NCBI GenBank assembly: GCA_025201375.1
Contig: JAIWZP010000020.1
Location: 1-64,000 of the forward strand
Source: Gongronella butleri
Lineage: Eukaryota; Mucoromycota; Mucoromycetes; Mucorales; Cunninghamellaceae
Direction of reading: 5' to 3'
DNA: 64,000 bases
Part shown: positions 11,479 to 21,207 of the stretch, one piece after another
Position numbering within the stretch: the first letter of the stretch is position 1
Layout: each line of letters begins with the position of its first letter
Made by a program: the position numbers and the translations under genes
Notes under the pieces: model-generated
What the model was told of the DNA's origin: nothing
Database searches by the model: none
Seen by the model: the letters and a program-made list of their open reading frames with translations, nothing else

Positions 11479-12041
11479 ATGGTGAGCCAAGAAGACTAAA
11501 GTTGCGCGGCGTGTGAGCTAACGCGGTCGCTTTGATATTAGTTCCGAGTCAGCGGCAAGTACATTCAAGTGAGACGGCAACAGCGGGTGATCTTTCTTTG
11601 CTTTGAAGCAAAAGAGACGATCTACCACCTCAAGTGCAAGCTAGTTGACGTCATGGCCACGAATCGCCCGCCAAGCGAGATCCGCCTGTTCATCGACCCC
11701 GATTGGAAGCCGGACGAGCCTGCCACAAAGCCTCTCAACGTTGCCAATCTCACTCTTCTCGCCGACGACATGACCGTGGAGCGCGCTGGCCTGGAAAATG
11801 GCATGAACGTCTATCTCACCATGTTCGACACTCAAAAAGGTAGCAAAACATGGCAAAATAGAATCAATCATCCGGCTCATCGCGCCTTTTTCTCGTTTTT
11901 GATGTATTTGCAGGCCAATGGGAGGACGTGCAAGTGAAAGAGTACGAGTCACTGGATCAAGGCATGGACGAGGATATGCCGGACGCGACAGTGGATGACG
12001 ACGATCCCAAAAAGAAGGAAAAGGGCAAGGGACGCGCCTAA
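11479..12041 (+). CDS. Elongin-B-like ubiquitin-fold protein
   Basis: Three exons (11479-11481, 11542-11839, 11914-12041) give 142 aa. The first coding exon is just the ATG; the intron gtgagc...attag follows directly. The product opens 'MFRVSGKYIQVRRQQRVIFL' and continues 'AKETIYHLK', a beta-grasp start like elongin B ('..RRxKxxIFxDAKExxTVxELK'). 'LADDMTVERAGLENGMNVYL' resembles the later ubiquitin-fold strands. Elongin B partners elongin C in cullin E3 ligases or transcription elongation complexes. The tail is acidic then basic (DDDDPKKKEKGKG). A poly(A) signal lies at 12080-12085. Alternatively it is another ubiquitin-like protein. Confidence 0.68.
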
Positions 12042-12375
12042 TATTCTATGAAAAGCTGCTATTTTCAAAATTGCTTTATAATAAAGTCCATTAGGCAGCA
12101 ACACCGCTCATTGACCATTGAATCCAAGCGGATATGCATGACTTGTGCGCAATGGAATGTGGAATTGGGGCCGTCAAAGGGCGAAAATGTGTCCTCACAT
12201 CGCGTTGCAGCCTACTTTTATGATATTTGTTTTTGATGCAATATGCCAATTGAGTGAGCAAAAAAAAAAGGGCGACGCAATTCCAGCATAAATTGGGCGC
12301 ATGGATGCCATTGAAAATGTTCTGTTTCTCCTGTTTTTCTTTCTCTTTCGTTTTATTTGCTCTTCTTTTATCAGC

Positions 12376-12653
12376 ATGTCCGGTCAGTCTAAGGATTTGT
12401 CTAGCTATATTTCCACCAAAATCTATCAGTACGAGCTGCAAACCGCTCTGTACATGTTGGAACCTTGGGAAAAGGCATTGTTTAGTAAGAAACCCGCTTT
12501 TGCTCGGCAATTCGACGCTTGACTTGCTCATCTTGTGCTGTTTTTTTTTTTTTTTGACCTTGCTCAGACACTCTCCTCCTCAGTATCCTGGCGCTTTCTT
12601 TCATGACAATGTATCAATACACGCCTGTTCTCTTCAGCAAGCTGTTGCCATAG
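12376..12653 (+). CDS. Small subunit of serine palmitoyltransferase (ssSPT-like)
   Basis: Two exons (12376-12484, 12568-12653) encode 64 aa. The signature 'YQYELQTALYMLEPWEKALF' spans the exon-1 end and is nearly diagnostic of the ssSPT family ('YYQYLLVTALYMLEPWE'); exon 2 adds 'NTLLLSILALSFMTMYQYTP', the single membrane helix. The protein activates the LCB1/LCB2 heterodimer in the ER, first step of sphingolipid synthesis, and can set acyl-CoA preference. The splice falls inside the conserved 'F|NTLLLS' stretch, which confirms it. A longer open frame from 12301 runs in another phase and is rejected. Confidence 0.93.
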
Positions 12654-13220
12654 ATTTTTTGCCATTCTTTTTTCCGCACCGACACCCACCTCAACTTCCA
12701 TCTAATATTGTCGACGTCTTGGCAATCTCTCTCACCTATTGCACTCGACTCCCTTTGCAAGGTGCTTGTTTTTGCTTGTAACACTAGTTTTTACGCATTT
12801 TTTTTCGTACCCGACTTTTTTTTTTTTTATTCCAAGTTACCCTCGTACCATTGTCTTTGGAACTCGGCGACTAGCCCTTTTGCCATCCATTTGCTACTTA
12901 CTATTATCAATAAATCGAAAAAACCATGCCTCAAGGCCCTTTTTTCTTTGTTTTTGTGTTTTGACACGCGTGGCATCAAGGCATGTGGCGTCTCTAGCAT
13001 CTCAATGGCCGTCAGTTCGACTGTAGAGGATCTGTTGCCATGGAAAAGAACATTGGATGGGTGTCTTTGTTCTTGAGAAGCAGCGGATGGCCAGGCAGCA
13101 TTTTCTTTCAATGAGGCCAACCGGCCAATGGCCGACGGCACCCGGGGTTCCTGCCAGAATTCAAAAGGGTTTCACAGCGCCGCCTGCCCCCCCTTTTTTC
13201 TCCCTATCTAAGTCTCATAG
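12654..13220. other. Intergenic region and RPS12 promoter
   Basis: No gene is supported. The sequence is T-rich with several short frames in pyrimidine tracts. The end holds a C/T-rich tract and 'tctaagtctcatag' just before a likely 5' UTR intron donor at 13221, consistent with a ribosomal-protein promoter. Confidence 0.5.
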
Positions 13221-13349
13221 GTAAGGCATCCCCCTCCCCTCAATTCATGCATCCATCCATCGATCCATGCATCCATCCCATGGCATCCATCGATTCTTCC
13301 GGCACAATACGTTTGACTCAATGACTAAACACGCTCGATTCTCTTCTAG
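13221..13349 (+). other. Probable 5' UTR intron of RPS12
   Basis: A strong donor (gtaagg at 13221) and acceptor (ctcttctag ending 13349) bracket a region of CATC/CCAT repeats. The acceptor lies 24 bp before the RPS12 ATG. Leader introns are common in ribosomal-protein genes. Confidence 0.55.
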
Positions 13350-13373
13350 TTGCTGAAACAGAACCGAAGAACC

Positions 13374-13961
13374 ATGTCTGCTGAGGAACAAGTGATCATT
13401 GCGAACGAAGAGGTCACTGTCGAGAGCGCCGCCGCCGTTTCTTCCGGTCTGACCGTTGAGGAAGCGTTGCAGGAGGTGCTCCGTCGTGCTCTTGTTCATG
13501 ATGGTCTCGCTCGCGGCTTGAGGGAGGCTGTCAAGGCGCTTGATAGGTAACCATTCGTAATAAAAGGCAAAACAATGGGCTCAATTTTACCTTTTTTTTT
13601 TTGTCCATTTTAGACGCCAAGCTCACCTTGCCGTGCTGAACGAAGGCTGCACTGAGGGTGAATACGTCAAGTTGATTGAAGCTCTTTGTGCGCAGCACAA
13701 CATCCATCTCATCAAGGTGTCGGATGGCAAGCAATTGGGCGAATGGGCCGGTCTGTGCAAGATTGACCGCGACGGCACTGCCCGTAAGGTCGTCGGCTGC
13801 TCGTGCGTCGCCGTCACCGACTTTGGTGAAGAATCCGAGGCCATGAATGTCTTGCTCGATCGTAAGTTTACACGTGGAAAGCGCACATTTGCAACATTTT
13901 TGCTCATTCTCATGCATTTTTGTTTTTTTCGACGCGTCGACGCGTAGATTTCAAAAACTGA
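13374..13961 (+). CDS. RPS12: 40S ribosomal protein eS12
   Basis: Three exons (13374-13546, 13614-13861, 13948-13961) join to 144 aa, like yeast S12. Conserved strings are '[21 protein letters not shown]', read in part, '[20 protein letters not shown]', '[20 protein letters not shown]' and '[11 protein letters not shown]'. The final exon is 14 nt and supplies the 'HFKN' end. The start is the first ATG after the leader intron, in the context accATGtc. Component of the small ribosomal subunit in the cytoplasm. Confidence 0.97.
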
Positions 13962-14741
13962 TCGCTTCTCCATGAGCTTCTGGCTATTGTGATCCATTGT
14001 CTGGCTGACCATTTCCCACGGCATACACGCAAAAGGCCACACTTTTTGCTCCCTTTCTTTCCAAATCCCTGTTTGAATGATTTGTTTTTGCACGCATGAA
14101 TAAAGCTTCAATTCAATTTGTTTGAACAATATTCAAAAGCACTGCCTCTTGTCATTGTGCGCCATTGTCGCGGCAATAGGTGTTCACAGCTGGCCCTGGG
14201 ACATCAAAAAAAGGGAAAAAAGGGAAATATTGTGATTGTTGCACGCTCGATGGTCCACCCTTTTGGATTTGCATTCCTTTTACTCTCACAAGTGATTCCT
14301 TGCATTGCCTTGGTTGATCATACAAAGCAACAGCGCCATGGGGTCACAAATGCTCAAGCGGCTGCCCTTTTTGGCTTTAATCTCGTTTTGACGCGCTCTA
14401 TTGCGACCCAATGCTCTTGGATGTTTCCAAGGAGAAGCAGGCGCGAGTATCGAAAGGAGCGGTGGACCCATTAGACACGCTTTCTCGATGTGCTTTTCTC
14501 TCTTTTAAGCATTCATCCTTTTTTTTTTTTCTCCAAACGTGTTTTTGCGCCGTCCGTGCACGATCAATTGCTCCAACGTATCTTCAATTGAGACAAAGGT
14601 AAGCATGCGGCTTGCGTCTTTTGTGTCTCTCTTTTGTGTTTTGGCCATTTTTTTCATTCAGGTAACTAAACAAGCAAGTTGTTTATTGAAAAGGGGAGGG
14701 GAGCGGTACAGAAACTATGAAACATGGTTGAAGAGGATGAT
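13962..14741. other. Convergent intergenic region between RPS12 and RPL23A
   Basis: Holds the 3' ends of both genes. A 118-codon open frame at 14118-14474 has no recognisable motif. Donor-like (gtaagc, about 14598) and acceptor-like (cattcag, about 14661) strings near 14520-14665 could mark an untranslated transcript. Nothing firmer is visible. Confidence 0.4.
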
Positions 14742-15432
14742 CTAGATGAAGCCAATGCGGTTGGCAATGTCGAGAGCGTCGGCATCAGCAGTCAAGCGGA
14801 CGTAGGCCTTCTTGGTGCCATTGGGGCGGATCAAGGTGTTGATCTTGACGGCATCGACGTCGTAGAGCTTCTTGACGGCCTGCTTGATTTGGTTCTTGTT
14901 GGCCTTGACGTCAACGAGGAAGGTCAAGGTGTTGTTATCCTCGATCTTCTTCATGGACGACTCGGTGTTCAAGGGTTGGCGGATCACGCGGTACTGGTCC
15001 ATGCGGGGCAAGTGGGGGACCGACTTGCGGGTGTACTTGGGCACACGGGCAAGCTTCAAGGTCTTGGGGGTGCGGAACGACGTGTTGGTGCGAACCTTGC
15101 GGACGGTCTTGGCGTGAACACCCTTGACGGCGGCCTTCTTGGCAGCTTGAGCTTTAGCAATGGCTAAAAAAAAAAAGAAGATAAAAAAAGAGGCACGTCA
15201 GTCTCAGTGGTTGCAGGGACAATTCGTTGACGAGGCGGGCATCATCCATCCTTTTGGGCTCGTGATCGTCGTCGTCGTAAAAAAAAAAAAAAAAAAAAGC
15301 AATACGCCCAACAGGGTCTCGTCAAGGTCGAAGAAAAAGATAAACATAGCAATGACGATCATGTAGGAGCAAGGATGGATGGATGCGCGTCGTAGAATGG
15401 ATGGATGGATGCATACCTTTGTTGGGAGACAT
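14742..15432 (-). CDS. RPL23A: 60S ribosomal protein uL23 (RPL23A / yeast L25)
   Basis: Two exons on the minus strand (15417-15432 and 14742-15163) give 145 aa. The basic N-terminal extension '[20 protein letters not shown]' is followed by '[17 protein letters not shown]' and the uL23 core '[17 protein letters not shown]' and '[14 protein letters not shown]'. The protein sits at the polypeptide exit tunnel and docks SRP. Exon 1 encodes only MSPNK plus one base. The 253-bp intron is the longest in a housekeeping gene here and carries GGAT repeats and an 18-nt homopolymer. Confidence 0.97.
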
Positions 15433-15700
15433 GACCGGTGAGTGTAGAAAGAGGAAGAAGAAAAAGGAGGGAAAGGCAAAATAGCCAAACCCTTTATTTC
15501 CCCGCCCGCAGCCCTCAAAAAGTCCGGCAAAGGTCCGGCCTGCCCAATCCGCGCTTTTTGTCACTTTACAGCCATTGAAATGGAGTTTGCTTTTTTTGCA
15601 TTTTTGCATTTTTCTAGTTTTTTTTTTTTTCATTTTTCAATTTTTATTCATGCAAAATGGAAGAATGATGGATTGGGTATTGATTGAAAAAGCAAGGAAT

Positions 15701-16453
15701 TTACTTGGATGACGCGCCTTGGAGCGATGCGGTGCTGCTACAATCGTAGGCGCGCTCAATTGGCACCCAAAGATGCGTGTATCGCGCGTCGCCTTCTGCA
15801 TCCTTGGCGGCGGCTAGGCGCTGGTGCATTTCCGTGACGAATGGCGTGATATCCTCGATTTGCAGGACATCGGCCTTGCCTGCTGTGGCTAGACGCTGGC
15901 TGGCGATGCCTCGCAGGCCCAATTGCACGGCACGGCGCCGCACACTCAGAATGCGCTCAGGCACGAGGCTCGCCGTGTAATCGGGGTCCCATTGCACTCG
16001 CACGGGGTACGCGTTTCCTGGCACGCCGTCTTTTGTTTTGAGCGCAGTGCCGAGCGCGTCGTTGCAAAGCGCGTCAAAAAAGGCGCGTGTGAGCCGGATC
16101 GCCAGCGTGTGCGTCTGGTTCGCGTCCTTGCCGCCCCATCCCGACCGGTAATTCATCCACAAGAAATTGGGCTTGATCCACGTCATGCGCGACGCCTTGT
16201 ACCCAGGCGCGCCGACAAAAGTCTGGTGTTCCGCTGCAAAAGTCGCAATGTCCTTGTTAAACGCCTGGTACACAACCACACTGTCATCATCGGCGTGTGC
16301 CAGGATCCCATGGCCAGGATTGCTGTCGTGATGAATGGAAGGCGCGATTTCCGCCTTGAGACGCACGTGCTGGCTCTCTTTTGAGAGGTACGGCTCCAAT
16401 TGCAACATGGAAGGCCTGTGGACCACGGGAGCGGGTGTCTTGTCAGCTGTCAT
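15701..16453 (-). CDS. DUF4291 family protein
   Basis: A single uninterrupted exon of 250 aa. The DUF4291 signature is clear: 'HADDDSVVVYQAFNKDIA' then 'MTWIKPNFLWMNYRSGWGGK', 'LAIRLTRAFFDAL' and a basic 'RRRAVQLGL'. The biochemical role of this family is unknown; members are found in many bacteria and scattered fungi. The ATG at 16453 (caagaaATGACAG) is preferred. An in-frame ATG at 16519 would add a T-rich, leader-like stretch. Lack of introns in an intron-dense neighbourhood is notable and could reflect transfer or retrocopying. It is divergent with the BRL1-like gene. Confidence 0.85.
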   Translation of the reverse strand: MTADKTPAPVVHRPSMLQLEPYLSKESQHVRLKAEIAPSIHHDSNPGHGILAHADDDSVVVYQAFNKDIATFAAEHQTFVGAPGYKASRMTWIKPNFLWMNYRSGWGGKDANQTHTLAIRLTRAFFDALCNDALGTALKTKDGVPGNAYPVRVQWDPDYTASLVPERILSVRRRAVQLGLRGIASQRLATAGKADVLQIEDITPFVTEMHQRLAAAKDAEGDARYTHLWVPIERAYDCSSTASLQGASSK

Positions 16454-16892
16454 TTCTTGGAAAAATAGGAATTGAGAAAGATGAGATGGAGAAAAAGTGA
16501 GATTCGAAAAGAAAGCCATTCGATTGGCGCCTTTTTAAATTGCTTTGCTCAAGCTGCGCCATGCCCTCATGTGGCGCATGTCCATTTTTGAAAAGGTCTC
16601 TTGTGCGACACGTTTGGTTTTCGAGGCTGGTTTCATTCATTTTCAAATCTCTTATGCCGCAGCTCACAAAGGATGAAAAAGAATGAGAACGCCCAAAAAA
16701 TATAACAAAAGAACGCGCTCAATGCGACGTTTTTTCCACGCGTCTCCCACCCAGAAGAACCGGAAACGTGAAACAGGCACACTTGATTCATCAAGTATCC
16801 GTGGCGCATGAATTGGGCAGTCGGCGATAGCCAGAAGCCATTTTCTCACCTTGCTCGCCCTTTTATCCCTTTTTTTTTCATGTCTTTGCCTA
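16454..16892. promoter_or_regulatory. Divergent promoter region of the DUF4291 gene and BRL1-like gene
   Basis: 439 bp separate the two start codons. No gene is visible. It contains A/T-rich tracts such as aaaaaatataac at 16695 and a long T-run shortly before the BRL1 start. Confidence 0.5.
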
Positions 16893-17884
16893 ATGTTCCA
16901 GCCAGCTCTTGGATCCAAACGTAATATACCTTGGTCTCTGGATGTAAAAATTAGGCATTGACGCGCTTGTTTTGCTTTTACAGGCTCTCATGACGACACG
17001 GAGCCGCCAAAAATGCCAACGTCGGCCGAGTTCACGTTCACGCCTATGCCCCAGCCTCATCAAAAGCTCTTTAGCTTTGGCAGCGACCCGTCGACGTGGA
17101 GTGCGGCGGTGCTGACGCGTCGTTATCAGCAGAATGCCAAGGAAGCCAAGGAGCGTGCGCGGGCGCAAGCTCACCAGACTCAATTGACACCCTCAAGCGT
17201 CCACCTGACGCCGCCGCCTCCGCCGCCCTCTGACATCGTGCCTGCCAACCTGTCGACTTATTTTTACCACCGCTCCGTGTCGTTGACCATCATGTCCTAC
17301 GTGCGTTTGATTTTCACCGTGTCGTTACTTTCAATTCTCTTTTACGTCGTCTCGCAACTCATCTGGACGCTCAAGCATGATCTCCAAGCCAAGGCCGAAG
17401 AGCACACAAGAGGTAAAATTCAATTGGACCGTTCGCGCCGTGACGCGGTGCACACACTGATTTTTCTTTTTTTTTAAAAAAAAAGACCTGGTGCATGAAA
17501 TCCGAGTGTGTGCTTACAATTACAAGGAAAATCTATGTGATCCTGGCACGCGACTGCCGGCCATGGAAGACTTGTGCCAAAAGTGGCTCGCTTGCATGAA
17601 TCAATTGCCCACGACAGTGACTAGGTAGAGCAAAAAGATTGCAAAAAGCGCGTCTCTGATCCATTGCTTGTCATTTTAGAGCCAAATTGACGGCTGAGAC
17701 GCTTGCCGAAATCGTCAATAGCTTTGTGGAGCCGATATCGTACAAGACCATGGTAAGAAAAAGTCGAAGTAAAGCCGCTCCATCTCATTTGCAATTGTAG
17801 CTCTTCTTCTCAATTTTGGTTTTTGGCACCATTCTCCTTTCCAACCTGGTAGTCCACCGCTTACCCCGCATCAATTCTCAATGA
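16893..17884 (+). CDS. BRL1: Brl1/Brr6-family nuclear envelope protein
   Basis: Five exons (16893-16920, 16984-17412, 17486-17624, 17680-17752, 17801-17884) join to 250 aa. The domain is the fungal di-sulfide-bridge Brl1/Brr6 module: a first membrane helix around 'SYVRLIFTVSLLSILFYVV', a lumenal Cys-rich stretch 'VCAYNYKENLCDPGTRLPA' and 'LCQKWLACMNQ', then 'AETLAEIVNSFVEPISYKTM' and a second helix. These proteins help form nuclear pores and keep nuclear-membrane lipid balance. The 28-nt first exon was chosen because it splices in phase to give 'MFQPALGSKRSHDD'; a start at 17013 in the same frame is the alternative. Residues around 70-90 are Pro-rich. Confidence 0.93.
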
Positions 17885-18090
17885 TGTTGCAAAGATACCC
17901 CCTCTAGCTTGTTTTAGTATTCGCGTGCGCAGCAAAATAATAAAAAAAAGACGTGAATTCATGCGCGAGACGAAATTCGGCTGAAAAGGCAGGCAGAGTC
18001 CGCCAAAGCCACCGATGCCGCCCTTATTTTTTTCCTTGTGCGAGCCTCAAACATGTCTTTTTCTTTCCTTTTCCCCCTTTGCTCATACAG

Positions 18091-18155
18091 GTACGCACAC
18101 TTTGGAGCGTCGAGCGCCCTTTTACTCATACTTTTTGTCGTTTTCTTGGTTCTAG
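18091..18155 (+). other. Probable 5' UTR intron of RPL21
   Basis: gtacgc at 18091 and the acceptor tctag ending 18155, one base before the RPL21 start codon's preceding g, bracket a T-rich 65-bp stretch. The upstream exon ends 'gctcatacag', a good donor context. Confidence 0.6.
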
Positions 18156-18156
18156 G

Positions 18157-18889
18157 ATGCCTAACTCTTTTGGTCGTACGTATCACTTTCAGCCACTCGC
18201 TCCTTGACAAGTCGCTGTGTCGCTCGTTCGCTCGATGAAATGCTCACTCTTTGTTTTTTTATCTAGTTCGTGCTCGCACTCGTCACATGTTTTCCCGCAA
18301 TTTCCGGGAGCATGGTGCTATCCCCTTGTCCACCTACCTCAAGACCTACAAGGTCGGTGACATTGTCGATATCAAGGCCAACGCCGCCGTCCAAAAGGGC
18401 ATGCCCCACAAGTTTTATCACGGGTAAAGCCAATTAGCCTGCCCAATTGATCTGCCATGCAATCAAATCATGCCATTGTCATCTCATTCTCTATTTTTTT
18501 TTTCTCTAGCCGCACTGGTGTCGTCTTCAACGTCACCAAGTCCGCTGTTGGTGTGATCATCTACAAGAAGGTCGGCAACCGCTACATGGAGAAGCGTGTC
18601 AACCTCCGCATTGAGCACGTCAAGCACTCCAAGTGCCGTCAAGAGTTCTTGGACCGCGTCAAGGAGAACGCCCAAAAGAAGAAGGACGCCAAGGCTGCCA
18701 ATGGTAAGCGTCCAATGGCCCCCAGATATCCCCCCTGCATGCAATGGCCACTCATTCTCTTTCTTTTTGATAATAGTCAAGGTCAACTTGAAGCGTGTCC
18801 CTGTTCAGCCCCGCGATGCCCGCCACGTCTCGACCGCCGGCAACGTGCCCCAGACCATCACCGCCATCCCTTACGAGACCCTCATCTAA
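18157..18889 (+). CDS. RPL21: 60S ribosomal protein eL21
   Basis: Four exons (18157-18175, 18267-18423, 18510-18703, 18777-18889) give 160 aa, the exact length of animal L21. The start '[17 protein letters not shown]' matches the eL21 opening, which fixes the 19-nt first exon; '[20 protein letters not shown]', '[17 protein letters not shown]' and 'IPYETLI' confirm the rest. Part of the large ribosomal subunit. A poly(A) signal lies at 18916-18921. Confidence 0.97.
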
Positions 18890-19157
18890 ATTCGACAATC
18901 CTCGACTATTTGGACAATAAAAGAGACGAATTGATCAAAAAAAAAATGCGCAGACCCAGGCTTTTTGTTGGAGAGAGTGAGCGACAGAGACACGAGGAGA
19001 TCGGCGTTCAGGAGACTCATTAGGATGACGCGGAAACAAAGAGAATTTGATGTGCGAAAATGATAAAAGGACGGTCCTCTGCCCTTTTTTTTTTTTTTTA
19101 CTTTCACACTTCACTTTTCACTCTGCACTCAACCCCAACCTCAATCTCATTCTCAAG

Positions 19158-19385
19158 ATGCAAATCCTCTGGCTGGCATTCTTCGTTCTCTTTTACGTGG
19201 CAAACGCGATGCCTTTGACGTCTCTGGCGACCCTGATGATGAACGAGCGTCGCGGCTGCGCCATTGACTGGGCAACCTGCACGCAGGACTTGGATTGCTG
19301 CTCGCTCAACTGCGCTCACGCCACTGCCGAGTACGACTATTGGTATTGCGGCAAGCAAAAGATGACTACCGGCGTCGGTCCCTAA
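19158..19385 (+). CDS. Secreted knottin-like cysteine-rich peptide 1
   Basis: An intronless 75-aa frame. A hydrophobic signal peptide ('ILWLAFFVLFYVANA') is followed by a spacer and six cysteines spaced C-x6-C-x5-CC-x3-C-x11-C, the inhibitor-cystine-knot pattern. The peptide at 25291 has identical spacing and shares 'WATC', 'CVHAT/CAHAT' and 'YC' positions, so the two are paralogues. Expected to be secreted; whether it is an antimicrobial, effector or structural peptide cannot be told from sequence. The start is the ATG directly before the signal peptide after a C/T-rich leader. Confidence 0.8.
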   Translation: MQILWLAFFVLFYVANAMPLTSLATLMMNERRGCAIDWATCTQDLDCCSLNCAHATAEYDYWYCGKQKMTTGVGP

Positions 19386-20084
19386 TGTCAATGCCCTTTG
19401 CGCCATTTGCTATTCACATTGGCTGCCAAACCCTCATCATGAACAGTGCACCATCATCCTTGCGTGTCTTTTTTTTTTTTGAAATAAATACATTTGCTGA
19501 TATGATGATACAATAATGAGCACCAAACTCTTCCATGTGATTCATGAAATTCGCATCATTTGTACGATCAGTCGATCACCTTTGCCGGCTTCCATGATAT
19601 CATTTCAATTCATAGCCGATCAGTTGCATTCTTCACGGCAGAGAAATAAGACAGTATCATAGAGAGACGCACTCAATCATGCACAATATGATATGATACT
19701 GTAAGGCTGCTGACGTGTGTTTTTTTTTTGGCAAGCAGCACAGATGCCCGTGAAGCGTGAACCCTTAACGTCGTCCATGTGTGACGTGGCAATTCAGTCG
19801 AGTGATTTTGCTCACTCATTTCCTCTTTTTTTTTCAAGATACACACTGTATCATATGATACAGTACTGTACTGTGAAAACACCACGCACACGCACGTCGT
19901 CTCACTTGTTACTGTAGTGATCCACTCCTCCGTTTTTTTTTTTTTTTGCCTCGGAAACGCGACGATTGTCTCAATGTTGTTGTTGCTTGCGGGTTGCACC
20001 ACCGGCGCACAAGGCAAAAGGTGCAAAAGCAAGCAAATGAAAAATAAAAGTATTTTGACCCTCAAATCAGAGTTTTTTGAACTT
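19386..20084. other. Intergenic, AT-rich with TACTGTA motifs
   Basis: No gene is seen. It holds the knottin-1 3' end (aataaa near 19482) and several TACTGTA/TACAGTA strings (19695, 19860-19872, 19910). Confidence 0.5.
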
Positions 20085-20510
20085 TACAGGCTCGCTGTGC
20101 CTCCAGAAATTTTTTTACGCTTAACTTCCCGCCGATGAAAGTTGCGTCGCAAGATGAACTACAGACCAGTGCTCGAGATGGGTCCGCCCGATTTTTTTTG
20201 AACCCGCAAAATCAAAAAACCTCAAATCTTTTGTCCTATTTTGCGTTTTTCTCGCCACCTGCTTGGCTGACCCGGATCAAAATCAGCTGCATCGGATTCA
20301 GCACGAAATTTGCATCAAAAAAGTTTAAAACGCCAAAACGCTACGACCACGTTTGAAAAATTCAGGGGTCACTCAGGGGTCACACTTTTCAATCTCAGAA
20401 AATGCCAAATTTGGGATTTTCGAACTCCGAGTGATCAATGCATCCCAAACAGGTACTCCGGCCATTTGCGATTGGCAGACAAAATGGCACGTCGTCGCTC
20501 GCCGCCCGCC
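20085..20510. repeat. Dispersed repeat, copy 2 (partner at 2330-2750)
   Basis: Direct copy of the 2330-2750 block, with the same order of conserved strings and about 85-90% similarity by eye in the best segment (20345-20455). The 3' end runs into a pogo-type MITE. Non-coding. Confidence 0.75.
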
Positions 20511-20595
20511 GCCCCCCTGCAAGTTATTTTTTAATGTATTTACAGTAGCTATTTACAGAGTATTTGCAGTAAGAAAAATGTCCAAAGAGGCGTTA

Positions 20596-20792
20596 CAGTA
20601 GGACCTCGTTATAACGAACCTCCATATAACGAATTTTTTTATATACGTAACGAAAATTTGGTGGCTTGGCCGCACTGCTATTATCCTGTGACATAAGGCG
20701 CTATAGCGAAATTTGGCTGTGAAATATATAACGAAATTGCTCAAACTCCAAAATTCTGATTTTCGTTATACTGTGTCGAGGTCCTCCTACTG
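20596..20792. mobile_element. Pogo/Tigger-type MITE with TA target-site duplication
   Basis: A 197-bp element with terminal inverted repeats: the left end starts CAGTAGGACCTCGTTATAAC, and the right end is the inverse with small indels (...cgttat...cgaggtcctcctactg). TA flanks both sides (20594-20595, 20793-20794), the Tc1/mariner-pogo target duplication. The CAGT..ACCTC..TATAACGAA terminus is typical of pogo/Tigger/Fot elements. It has no coding capacity and would need a transposase supplied elsewhere. Confidence 0.85.
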
Positions 20793-21207
20793 TAAATCAC
20801 ATCGAGCAAATCGCCGCCATCAAAGATTTTTTGTTGAAAAAGTGGAGGATTTTCTGTCTATCATCATACGAGTTTTTTTTTTTGGCCATCCATTTTATCA
20901 TAGGATTTTACAGTACCTACAGTATTTCGATGAATTTGGTCTACGTAGGGATGTATTTCAAACATGCGAGTTTGAAAGCTTGTTTGAAAAAGTTTGGTTT
21001 GCTTGACTCAAGCTCAAACATGCAAAATTTTATTTCAATCAAGCTCATCATCAACTGTTCAAGCTTTTTTTTTGGTGTTTGCAAAAAGCTTGAAAGCTTG
21101 AAAAAATAATGAAGAAGGTACAGTAGTACCTACGACAGTATTACTACTGTATTATGCTCTGAATTTTCATCATTTTGGTGGCGTGTCCTTCAATTTTTTC
21201 CACCTCA

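Noticed and set aside
14118..14474. 118-codon open frame between RPS12 and RPL23A
   Set aside because: Lies in the shared 3' region of two convergent ribosomal protein genes; no motif and poor codon pattern.
15164..15416. Possible C/D snoRNA in the RPL23A intron (gatgatg ... ctga on the minus strand)
   Set aside because: The C box is imperfect, no terminal stem or D'/C' pair was found, and no rRNA complement could be confirmed by eye.
16454..16519. Upstream in-frame ATG for the DUF4291 protein
   Set aside because: The added residues are Phe/Ser-rich leader-type sequence outside the DUF4291 core; the ATG at 16453 has better context.
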